Shown in pieces: positions 27,521 to 32,716 of a stretch of 34,100 bases of DNA (positions within the stretch are counted from its first letter, which is position 1; each line of letters opens with the position of its first letter). The notes beneath the pieces are model-generated. The model saw only the letters and a program-made list of their open reading frames with translations. It had not been told where the DNA came from and ran no database searches. Where the stretch lies: the NCBI GenBank assembly GCA_900542275.1, contig UQMW01000015.1, positions 1 through 34,100 of the forward strand, read 5' to 3'. The position numbers and the translations under genes were made by a program. This stretch comes from an uncultured Collinsella sp. (GTDB lineage: Bacteria; Actinomycetota; Coriobacteriia; Coriobacteriales; Coriobacteriaceae).

Positions 27521-27973
27521 ATGGGGTTTGTATCTGCCAACCAAGTGACGATTGGCTACGCCGCCGCCTCGCGCGAGGACGCGCTGCATTATCTGTCCGA
27601 GCAGGCTGTTGAGCTTGGTTTTGCCGATGACGCATCTGCTGTAGAGGCGGCTTTTATTGCTCGCGAAAACGAGGCCGAGACTGGCCTCGTCGCCGGTTTT
27701 GCCGTTCCGCATGCCAAGAGCGATGCGATCCATACGCCGGGCGTGGCCGTGCTCAAGCTGTCCGAGCCTGTTGAGTGGCCGAGCTTTGATGGCGTGCCCG
27801 TCGATGTGGCGCTCGCGCTGTACGTGCCCGCCGGCGAAGCGGGAACCACGCACCTGCGTCTGCTCTCCAAGGCTGCCGTGATGCTGATGGATGCCGGCTT
27901 CCGTGACAAGGTGCGCGAAAGCACCGATCCTGTCGAGATTGCCGAGCTCATCAACGCCGGGCTCGAGGGCTAG
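27521..27973 (+). CDS. PTS fructose-type EIIA
   Basis: 150 aa. Cytosolic phospho-carrier that takes phosphate from HPr and passes it to EIIB. The active His is H64 in FAVPHAKSDAI, the fructose/mannitol IIA signature. Its position at the end of the operon completes the EIIBC encoded 4 kb upstream and ties the transaldolase/transketolase genes to the same sugar. AAGGAAGG lies just before ATG 27521. Confidence 0.93.
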   Translation: MGFVSANQVTIGYAAASREDALHYLSEQAVELGFADDASAVEAAFIARENEAETGLVAGFAVPHAKSDAIHTPGVAVLKLSEPVEWPSFDGVPVDVALALYVPAGEAGTTHLRLLSKAAVMLMDAGFRDKVRESTDPVEIAELINAGLEG

Positions 27974-28016
27974 GTGCAACCAGCCCGCTCAATCAATCGA
28001 TCCTTCTCCAAGGAAA

Positions 28017-28048
28017 AGGGCCGCAACGTCGTATGGCGTTGCGGCCCT
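28017..28048 (+). terminator. hairpin at the end of the PTS operon
   Basis: Perfect 12-bp stem AGGGCCGCAACG (28017-28028) / CGTTGCGGCCCT (28037-28048), followed by GCTTGCGTTT. The T-tract is poor, but position and stability fit a terminator. Confidence 0.65.
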
Positions 28049-28057
28049 GCTTGCGTT

Positions 28058-28104
28058 TCCCCAGATAAAACCTGGCAAAATAAACCTGTCCCTTTTTAGC
28101 AGGT
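28058..28104 (+). repeat. 47-bp GGGACAGG element, copy 1
   Basis: Near-identical to 30660-30706, same orientation. The core on the minus strand is AAGGGACAGGTTTATTTT. ACCTGGCAAAA and TTTTAGCAGGT can pair around the core with two mismatches. It lies after the PTS operon hairpin. Confidence 0.8.
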
Positions 28105-28108
28105 AAAT

Positions 28109-28179
28109 CAGTCTAGCGGGAGACGCCGCAGGACGTTTGCTCGGCAGAATGCGTAAGATGCGGGGCAAACGCTGCTGAT
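28109..28179. repeat. 71-bp intergenic element, copy B
   Basis: Second copy of the element at 20463-20533 (gap-free, about two-thirds identity, concentrated at both ends). In this copy GTTTGC and GGCAAAC within it can pair. It is upstream of the modD-like gene but in the opposite sense relative to copy A's gene, so its functional orientation is unclear. Confidence 0.5.
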
Positions 28180-28201
28180 GAGGTTGTACCGTATAGGCTG
28201 G

Positions 28202-28221
28202 AAAAGCGGCACGCTTTTTTT
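28202..28221 (+). terminator. terminator-like hairpin in the modD-like leader
   Basis: AAAAGCG (28202-28208) pairs with CGCTTTT (28212-28218) across a GCA loop, followed by TTT. It lies only 30 nt before the modD-like start, so if functional it would act as an attenuator or terminate transcription from upstream. Confidence 0.5.
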
Positions 28222-28250
28222 GCTGAGAACAACGCGAGAGAGAAGGCTCC

Positions 28251-29117
28251 ATGTCCGACATTATCCGTATAAGCGACGCGCGGCTCGAGGAGCTTATCGC
28301 CGAGGATGTCCCCTATATCGATCTTACGACGCATATCCTGGGAATCGGTGAGGCGCTCGGTGCGATGGAGTATTACACACGCGAGAACTGTGTGCTTTGT
28401 TGCACGGAGGAGGTTGCGCGTATGGCCACTATGCTGAACTTGACGGTCGAGTGGTTTGAGCCCTCGGGAACCAAGGTCGAAGCTGGGCAATCTTTTATGC
28501 GCGTACGCGGTTCGGCCGCCAATTTGCATCTGCTATGGAAAGTCGGCCTAAATATGTTCGACCACTACTCGGCTGTGGCAACCAAGACGCGCAAAATGGT
28601 CGACGCTGCGCATGCGGCCAATCCCATGTGCGAGGTGCTGACGACGCGAAAGAGCACGCCGGGCAATAGAGATCTGCTGACCAAGGCGATCGTTGCGGGC
28701 GGAGCGTTTCCGCATCGCATGGGCCTTTCCGAGACCGTGCTGGTGTTCGACAACCATACCAGGTTTATGACAGCGCCTTCTGGAGCGACGGGACTCGATG
28801 CGTTTATTGAGCTTCTGCCCCAGATTCGTCGACGCTGCATCGAGAAAAAGCTGTTTGTCGAGGCGGGCGCCGATGATGCTCGCAGGCTGGTGAGGGCGGG
28901 CGTCGACGGTATTCAGTTCGACAAAGTGTCGGTTGTCGAGCTGGGGCCGCTCGTCGAGGAGCTGCATGGAATCGATCCCCATGTGGCCCTAGTTGCGGCG
29001 GGAGGGATTCACCCCGACAACGCTGCCGAGTACGCGTCGACTGGCGTTGATGGCCTCGTGACCACGTCCTGCTATACGGCGAATCCCGTCGATATGAGCG
29101 TCAAGATGTTCGCTTAG
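28251..29117 (+). CDS. ModD-like protein, nicotinate-nucleotide pyrophosphorylase family
   Basis: 288 aa, NadC/QPRTase fold. Motifs: YIDLTTHILGIG, LTTRKSTPGNRDLLTKAIVA, FPHRMGLSETVLVFDNH and VDGIQFDKVS, VALVAAGGIHPDNAAEYAST. The order TRK-x-PG-x-AGG-x-HR-x-GLSE-x-VLVF is the ModD variety (named from molybdate transport loci) rather than true quinolinate phosphoribosyltransferase. No mod transporter genes or nadA/nadB are adjacent, so the molybdate link is not supported here. The start ATG 28251 follows GAGAGAGAAGG. The biochemical function of ModD is not established. Confidence 0.82.
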   Translation: MSDIIRISDARLEELIAEDVPYIDLTTHILGIGEALGAMEYYTRENCVLCCTEEVARMATMLNLTVEWFEPSGTKVEAGQSFMRVRGSAANLHLLWKVGLNMFDHYSAVATKTRKMVDAAHAANPMCEVLTTRKSTPGNRDLLTKAIVAGGAFPHRMGLSETVLVFDNHTRFMTAPSGATGLDAFIELLPQIRRRCIEKKLFVEAGADDARRLVRAGVDGIQFDKVSVVELGPLVEELHGIDPHVALVAAGGIHPDNAAEYASTGVDGLVTTSCYTANPVDMSVKMFA

Positions 29118-29126
29118 CGCGTTGCC

Positions 29127-29150
29127 GCGCGTTTGCCCGGGCAAACGCGC
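29127..29150. repeat. 24-bp perfect palindrome after the modD-like gene
   Basis: GCGCGTTTGCCC (29127-29138) directly abuts its reverse complement (29139-29150) with no spacer. It begins 9 nt after the stop codon. No T-tract follows (CCAATAATAAAACC), so it is not a standard terminator; a loopless palindrome is more like a protein-binding or cruciform site. Confidence 0.75.
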
Positions 29151-29199
29151 CCAATAATAAAACCGTTTCTTTCTTTGCGGGTCCATGCTCGCAAAACGC

Positions 29200-29266
29200 A
29201 GTTGCGGTGGAATAGTTCCTGTTGGGGCCCGATGGGCCGTAAAACAGGAACTATTCCACCGCAACT
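29200..29266. repeat. 24-bp-arm inverted repeat, copy 1
   Basis: Arms 29200-29223 and 29243-29266 are perfect complements (GTTGCGGTGGAATAGTTCCT core), with an inner GGCCC/GGGCC stem in the 19-nt loop. The second copy at 30732-30800 has nearly the same sequence, and the loop stem differs by single changes. It marks the left end of the duplicated segment. Confidence 0.9.
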
Positions 29267-29280
29267 TATTGGGATGCAGG

Positions 29281-29403
29281 TTACTGGTTCATGTTGCCGT
29301 GGATGTAGGGGGCGACCTCGGGTGAGATATGGCAGTAGCTCGACATGCGCACGCCGGGCTCTTCCTGAAGCCCCTTTGCAGGTGCGGTAGTGTCTGAAAG
29401 CAG
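29281..29403 (-). pseudogene. larE: larE remnant with in-frame internal deletion
   Basis: 41 codons remain. The 5' part reads LLSDTTAPAKGLQ, matching the first 13 residues of the intact LarE at 31.7 kb (MLSDTTAPAEGLQ) with the initiator ATG changed to CTG. The 3' part ends HISPEVAPYIHGNMNQ-stop, matching the intact C-terminus (HISPEVTPYIHGNMNQ). About ten residues of unmatched sequence (EEPGVRMSSYC) join them. The whole ATPase and sulfur-donor region is gone. The frame stays open from end to end, so a 40-residue peptide is possible if CTG initiates, but no good ribosome site remains. Confidence 0.85.
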
Positions 29404-29487
29404 AAACGCTTCTCACCGCTGGACACTCGACCGAAAACCATGGCCCTACCGAGCGCTCGTTATGAGACTCCCATCTATATAGCGAAC

Positions 29488-29519
29488 GTGCAATATGATA
29501 TATACGTTATATACAAGTT
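29488..29519. promoter_or_regulatory. conserved divergent control segment, copy 1
   Basis: Of 32 bases, 31 are identical to 31778-31809, far better than the surrounding intergenic DNA. The core TATATACGTTATATAC is nearly symmetrical. It lies between larE (or its remnant) and the HAD gene, so it probably contains overlapping promoters or an operator for both. Confidence 0.55.
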
Positions 29520-29567
29520 ATAACGTGCAGTAGATTTGCGGTAACGCAAGCCGATGAAGGGGCCGAT

Positions 29568-30218
29568 ATGATCAGGGCTGTTGTTTTTGACATGGATGGA
29601 ACGTTGATCGATACCGAGCGCTTGGACATGAAAGCGTGGAAGGTGGGTGCTGCCGAGCTGGGTATCGCGATTGATGACGCGTTGACGCATCAGTTTATCG
29701 GCCGTTCGAATGCCGATGTTAAGGGCATCCTTGAGGCACATTACGGCAAGGGTGAAACTGCCGATGCAATTTATGCCCGCAACATTGAGCTTCACACCGA
29801 GATGGCCAAGACCGACCTGGAGCTTAAGGCCGGCGCCGCCGAGTGCCTAGACGAGCTGCTGGCCGCGGGCTATCACGTGGGCCTTGCGACGTCATCGCGC
29901 CGCATTGCGGCCGAGCGCAACCTTAAAACGGTTGGCCTCTTTGACAAGTTTGAAACGGTGACCTTCGGCGAGGACGTCGCATATGGCAAGCCCGACCCCG
30001 CAATTTACCTGCTCGCTTGCGAGCGCGCGGGCTTTGCTCCCGAAGAGTGCGCTGTGGTCGAGGATTCTCGCAACGGCTGCGTCTCGGGTATCACGGCCGG
30101 CTGCCATGTCTTTGCTGTGCCCGATATTGTGCCGCTGCCGCAGGACGTGGCGGATGGCTGCGAGGCCGTTCTCGATACGCTGTTCGATCTGAAAGCGGCG
30201 GTTAAGGCCGTGCGCTAA
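29568..30218 (+). CDS. HAD-superfamily phosphatase 1 (beta-phosphoglucomutase-like)
   Basis: 216 aa. Haloacid dehalogenase-type hydrolase with a helical cap after motif I. Motif I FDMDGTLID (nucleophile D8, acid/base D10), motif II LATSS, motif III/IV lysine and acidic residues in GKPDPAIYLLA and VVEDSRNGCVSGITAG. It acts on a phosphorylated small molecule in the cytosol, substrate unknown. GAAGGGG precedes ATG 29568. It is a paralogue of HAD-2 at 31.9 kb, with near-identity over residues 150-216. The adjacent larE is lost, yet this copy has kept every catalytic motif and an open frame. Confidence 0.9.
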   Translation: MIRAVVFDMDGTLIDTERLDMKAWKVGAAELGIAIDDALTHQFIGRSNADVKGILEAHYGKGETADAIYARNIELHTEMAKTDLELKAGAAECLDELLAAGYHVGLATSSRRIAAERNLKTVGLFDKFETVTFGEDVAYGKPDPAIYLLACERAGFAPEECAVVEDSRNGCVSGITAGCHVFAVPDIVPLPQDVADGCEAVLDTLFDLKAAVKAVR

Positions 30219-30355
30219 AGGTGCGCGCCGAGGTCGATGACGGTGGCTTCGACGCAGCTGCTTGCCTGGGTGCTGGCGCGCTCGGCGATCTGGGCGCCGA
30301 TGCCGTAGCTGTCGGCTGCGGTGTTCCATTCATTAGAGGGGTCGCGCTCGTCTCT
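30215..30355 (-). pseudogene. 3' fragment of an unidentified gene
   Basis: The minus strand reads SNEWNTAADSYGIGAQ, then IAERASTQASS and EATVIDLGAHL-stop, with codon use like real genes and a stop that overlaps the HAD-1 stop. A TAG cuts it upstream at 30356-30358 and no start is available. A weaker trace (ASTQA followed by frame loss) lies downstream of HAD-2 on the minus strand near 32580. I do not recognise the parent protein. Confidence 0.4.
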
Positions 30356-30642
30356 CTAAATGTCTCTCTAAAGATAAAGTCGGTTAGAGAGACAGCCTTA
30401 GGTAATCTAGCAGCGAATTCGTTATATCTCTCTAAAGGTCTCTCTAAAACAAAGTGCTTATCTCTCTAAAGTTAGAGAGATAAATCTATTGGTTTAGAGA
30501 GACGGAATGCCAATGCTGCCGGATAAAGGACTCATTGAAGTAATGGGTTCATCGACGAGCTGTAACCGCCGCTATCGGAAAAAGTAGGTGCGGCCGAGAC
30601 GCCTCTCAAGTGCCTCTCGAAGTTAGAGAGGTGCTAGAGAGG
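30351..30642. repeat. cluster of TCTCTCTAAA motifs in both orientations
   Basis: Exact TCTCTCTAAA occurs at 30351, 30363, 30427, 30439 and 30461; the reverse form (TTTAGAGAGA or GTTAGAGAGA) at 30383, 30471 and 30493. A second group near 30601-30642 has variants CCTCTC(A/G)A twice and TAGAGAGG twice, which fold into an 18-bp imperfect hairpin. Direct copies come in pairs exactly 12 bp apart. No gene is intact in the 600 bp around it. It may be operator-like, REP-like, or the remains of DNA that coded a tetrapeptide repeat (VSLN-VSLK). Confidence 0.75.
30504..30587 (+). pseudogene. possible winged-helix C-terminal fragment
   Basis: The plus strand reads MLPDKGLIEVMGSSTS then a degraded end and stop. 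GLIExxGSSTSG is the kind of ending found in winged-helix domains of AlbA_2/RecG-like ATP-binding proteins, which often carry short peptide repeats just before it, as the neighbouring motif cluster might once have encoded. This is weak evidence, from pattern memory only. Confidence 0.25.
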
Positions 30643-30659
30643 CAGTTGTCTTGCGACAT

Positions 30660-30706
30660 TTTCCCAGATAAAACCTGCCAAAATAAACCTGTCCCTTTTT
30701 GGTAGG
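30660..30706 (+). repeat. 47-bp GGGACAGG element, copy 2
   Basis: Same orientation as 28058-28104. Here ACCTGCCAAAA pairs with TTTTGGTAGGT as an 11-bp stem with one G-U pair around the conserved loop TAAACCTGTCCCT. Differences between copies fall in the stem, while the loop is identical. Confidence 0.8.
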
Positions 30707-30731
30707 TCTGCGGGTCAATGCCCATCAAACG

Positions 30732-30800
30732 AAGTTGCGGTGGAATAGTTCCTGTTTGGGCCCGATAGGCCGCAAAACAGGAACTATTCCACCGCAACTT
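30732..30800. repeat. 26-bp-arm inverted repeat, copy 2
   Basis: Arms 30732-30757 and 30775-30800 are perfect complements (AAGTTGCGGTGGAATAGTTC core), with GGCC..GGCC inside the loop. It is the second copy of the hairpin at 29200-29266 and lies 12 bp beyond the larE stop, so it also forms the 3' end of the larE transcript. Confidence 0.9.
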
Positions 30801-30812
30801 ATTTGGGATGCG

Positions 30813-31691
30813 CTATTGATTCATGTTGCCGTGGATGTAGGGGGTGACCTCGGGGGAGATATGGCCGCAGCCTAGGTTACGCAGGGCAGATTCGATGGCG
30901 GCAGGAAGCGGGGCCTTGCCCCCGTCGCTGACCGCGGTGTTGCCGAGGGCGGCAATCTTGGCGACGTCTGCCGGCGCGGCCTCGATATGCATGCAGCCGC
31001 CGACGAGGCGTGCGCGGACCTGGTCCAGGCCAAGGTCGTGCAGGTAGTCCTCGCAGGCGCGGATCACATCGACCTTCTCGCGCGTGAGCTCCTCGCCCGT
31101 GGGGACGCGCGTGGCCAGGCAGGCTCCTGCCGGCAGGTTCCAAACGGGATAGCCCCAGGCGCGCAGCAGCTCGCGCTCTTCGTCCTTGGTAAAGCCGACC
31201 TCCATGAGGGGCGAGCGCACGCCGAGCTCCTGGGCGGCGCGCATGCCGGGGCGGTAGTCGCCGCGGTCGCTTGCGTTGCTGCCGTCGATGACGGTGGGAA
31301 AGCCCAGCGACTTGGCGTGGTTGACGATGGCGGTAAAGCCGGCGCGCTTGCAGTGGTAGCAGCGGTCGGCATCGTTGCAGGCTACTTGGGGGAGCCGCAG
31401 CTGATCGACCGAGAGGTTGAGCACGGGGAGCTTGAAATGCGGCCCCTCATCGGTCTGCCCGTCAACCGCCCGCTCAAACGAAGCCTGCTCGGGCGTGCCG
31501 ATGAGCGGCGTGGTGAGGTGAACGAGAAGCGTGCTGGCGGGCATGATGCGGGCGCAGACCGCGGCCAAAAAGCTGCTGTCGACGCCACCGGAAAAGCCGA
31601 TGGCGACGCGTCCGTATGCCAAAAGCAGCTGCTCGAGCGCTGTGAGTTTGTCCTGAAGCCCCTCTGCAGGTGCGGTGGTGTCTGAAAGCAT
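30813..31691 (-). CDS. larE: LarE, nickel-pincer cofactor sulfurtransferase
   Basis: 292 aa. LarE adenylates pyridinium-3,5-biscarboxylic acid mononucleotide and transfers sulfur, a step in making the nickel-pincer nucleotide of lactate racemase and related enzymes. The PP-loop SGGVDS is at 34-39. RCYHCK is the family's cysteine cluster, VIDGSNASDRGDYRPGMRA the substrate region, and C191 in ACLATR aligns with the cysteine that donates sulfur in Lactobacillus LarE. AAGGA lies 7 nt before ATG 31691. It is divergent from HAD-2 and not next to larB or larC. A deleted copy exists 2.3 kb away. Confidence 0.92.
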   Translation of the reverse strand: MLSDTTAPAEGLQDKLTALEQLLLAYGRVAIGFSGGVDSSFLAAVCARIMPASTLLVHLTTPLIGTPEQASFERAVDGQTDEGPHFKLPVLNLSVDQLRLPQVACNDADRCYHCKRAGFTAIVNHAKSLGFPTVIDGSNASDRGDYRPGMRAAQELGVRSPLMEVGFTKDEERELLRAWGYPVWNLPAGACLATRVPTGEELTREKVDVIRACEDYLHDLGLDQVRARLVGGCMHIEAAPADVAKIAALGNTAVSDGGKAPLPAAIESALRNLGCGHISPEVTPYIHGNMNQ

Positions 31692-31777
31692 GAATCGATC
31701 CTTGCCGTTGAGTACTCGGTCGAAAACTATAATCCTACCGAGCCGCTTGTCATAAGACTTCTATCTATGTAACGAAA

Positions 31778-31809
31778 GTGCAATATGCTATATACGTTAT
31801 ATACAAGTT
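31778..31809. promoter_or_regulatory. conserved divergent control segment, copy 2
   Basis: Counterpart of 29488-29519 between larE and HAD-2. It is almost invariant between the duplicated units while adjacent bases have drifted, which suggests selection on protein or RNA polymerase binding. Confidence 0.55.
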
Positions 31810-31864
31810 TACAGGTGCGGTAAAGTTGCGGGAGTACAGCAGCGCGAAGCGATGGGGGACCGAT

Positions 31865-32515
31865 ATGATCAAGGCCGTTATTTTCGACATGGACGGAACG
31901 CTGGTCGATACCGAGCGTTTGGGTATCAAGGCGTGGAAGGCGGGCGCGGCCGAGCTGGGATTCGCGATTGATGATGCGCTGATCCATCAGTTTATCGGCC
32001 GCACGCTGCCCGATGTCATGGAGATCCTTGATGGGCATTACGGCGGCCGCGAAACCGCTGAGGCGATCTATCGTCGTCACAAGGAGATTCGCGACGAGAT
32101 GGTCAAGACCGATCTGGAGCTTAAGGGCGGTGCCGCCGAGTGCCTGGACGAGCTGCTGGCTGCGGGCTATCACGTGGGTCTTGCGACGTCGTCGCGCCAT
32201 GTTACCGCCGAGCGCAACCTTAAGATGGTCGGCCTCTTTGATAAGTTTGAGACGGTGACCTGCGGCGAGGACGTCGTACACGGCAAGCCCGACCCTGAGA
32301 TGTACCTGCTCGCCTGCGAGCGCGCGGGCTTTGCTCCCGAGGAGTGCGCCGTGGTCGAGGATTCCCGCAACGGCTGCGTCTCGGGCATCACGGCCGGCTG
32401 CCACGTCTTTGCCGTTCCCGACATCGTGCCGCTGCCGCAGGACGTGGTGGATGGCTGCGAGGCTGTGCTCGATACGCTGTTCGATCTGCCGGCCGCGGTC
32501 AAGGCCGTGCGTTAG
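31865..32515 (+). CDS. HAD-superfamily phosphatase 2 (beta-phosphoglucomutase-like)
   Basis: 216 aa, paralogue of HAD-1. Motif I FDMDGTLVD, motif II LATSS, and GKPDPEMYLLA and VVEDSRNGCVSG are intact. Differences cluster in the cap (for example IGRTLPDVMEILDGHYGGRE against IGRSNADVKGILEAHYGKGE), where substrate is chosen, so the two copies may be diverging in specificity. The start ATG 31865 is the counterpart of HAD-1; an open frame 29 codons longer is not conserved. It is divergent from larE; a joint role in cofactor metabolism is possible but unproven. Confidence 0.9.
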   Translation: MIKAVIFDMDGTLVDTERLGIKAWKAGAAELGFAIDDALIHQFIGRTLPDVMEILDGHYGGRETAEAIYRRHKEIRDEMVKTDLELKGGAAECLDELLAAGYHVGLATSSRHVTAERNLKMVGLFDKFETVTCGEDVVHGKPDPEMYLLACERAGFAPEECAVVEDSRNGCVSGITAGCHVFAVPDIVPLPQDVVDGCEAVLDTLFDLPAAVKAVR

Positions 32516-32602
32516 CGTTCGCACGTGAGTCGCCATATCCCGCACCCGAGCTCGCAGGACGGTGGCGGCAACGGCGCCTGCGTGGAGGCGCCGACGCAGT
32601 CA

Positions 32603-32649
32603 GCCCCTCTTATCACGCCAAGATTGCTGTTTTGGCCGATAAGAGGGGC
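32603..32649. other. hairpin downstream of HAD-2
   Basis: Perfect 12-bp stem GCCCCTCTTATC (32603-32614) / GATAAGAGGGGC (32638-32649), with an inner GCCAA/TTGGC stem. There is no T-tract on the plus strand. It lies between convergent genes and may act as a bidirectional transcript end. Confidence 0.6.
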
Positions 32650-32716
32650 ATTGTGCGTTAAGCGACTGGGGCTGCGGCCTTGGTAAGGAGCTGGCGGAGG
32701 GTTATGACGTTACAAG

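Larger units (their letters stand above)
29200..32515. repeat. tandem segmental duplication: hairpin - larE - HAD
   Basis: Unit 1 is 29200-30218 (hairpin, larE remnant, HAD-1) and unit 2 is 30732-32515 (hairpin, intact larE, HAD-2). Order, orientation, spacing, the divergent promoter segment and about 80 percent of HAD residues are shared. The units differ by about 0.75 kb missing from larE in unit 1 and by silent and replacement changes throughout, so the duplication is not recent. Confidence 0.85.

Noticed and set aside
30351..30642. CRISPR array suspected from repeated decamers
   Set aside because: Repeats are only about 10 bp, occur in both orientations and are separated by 2 to 50 bp rather than uniform unique spacers; no cas genes are near.
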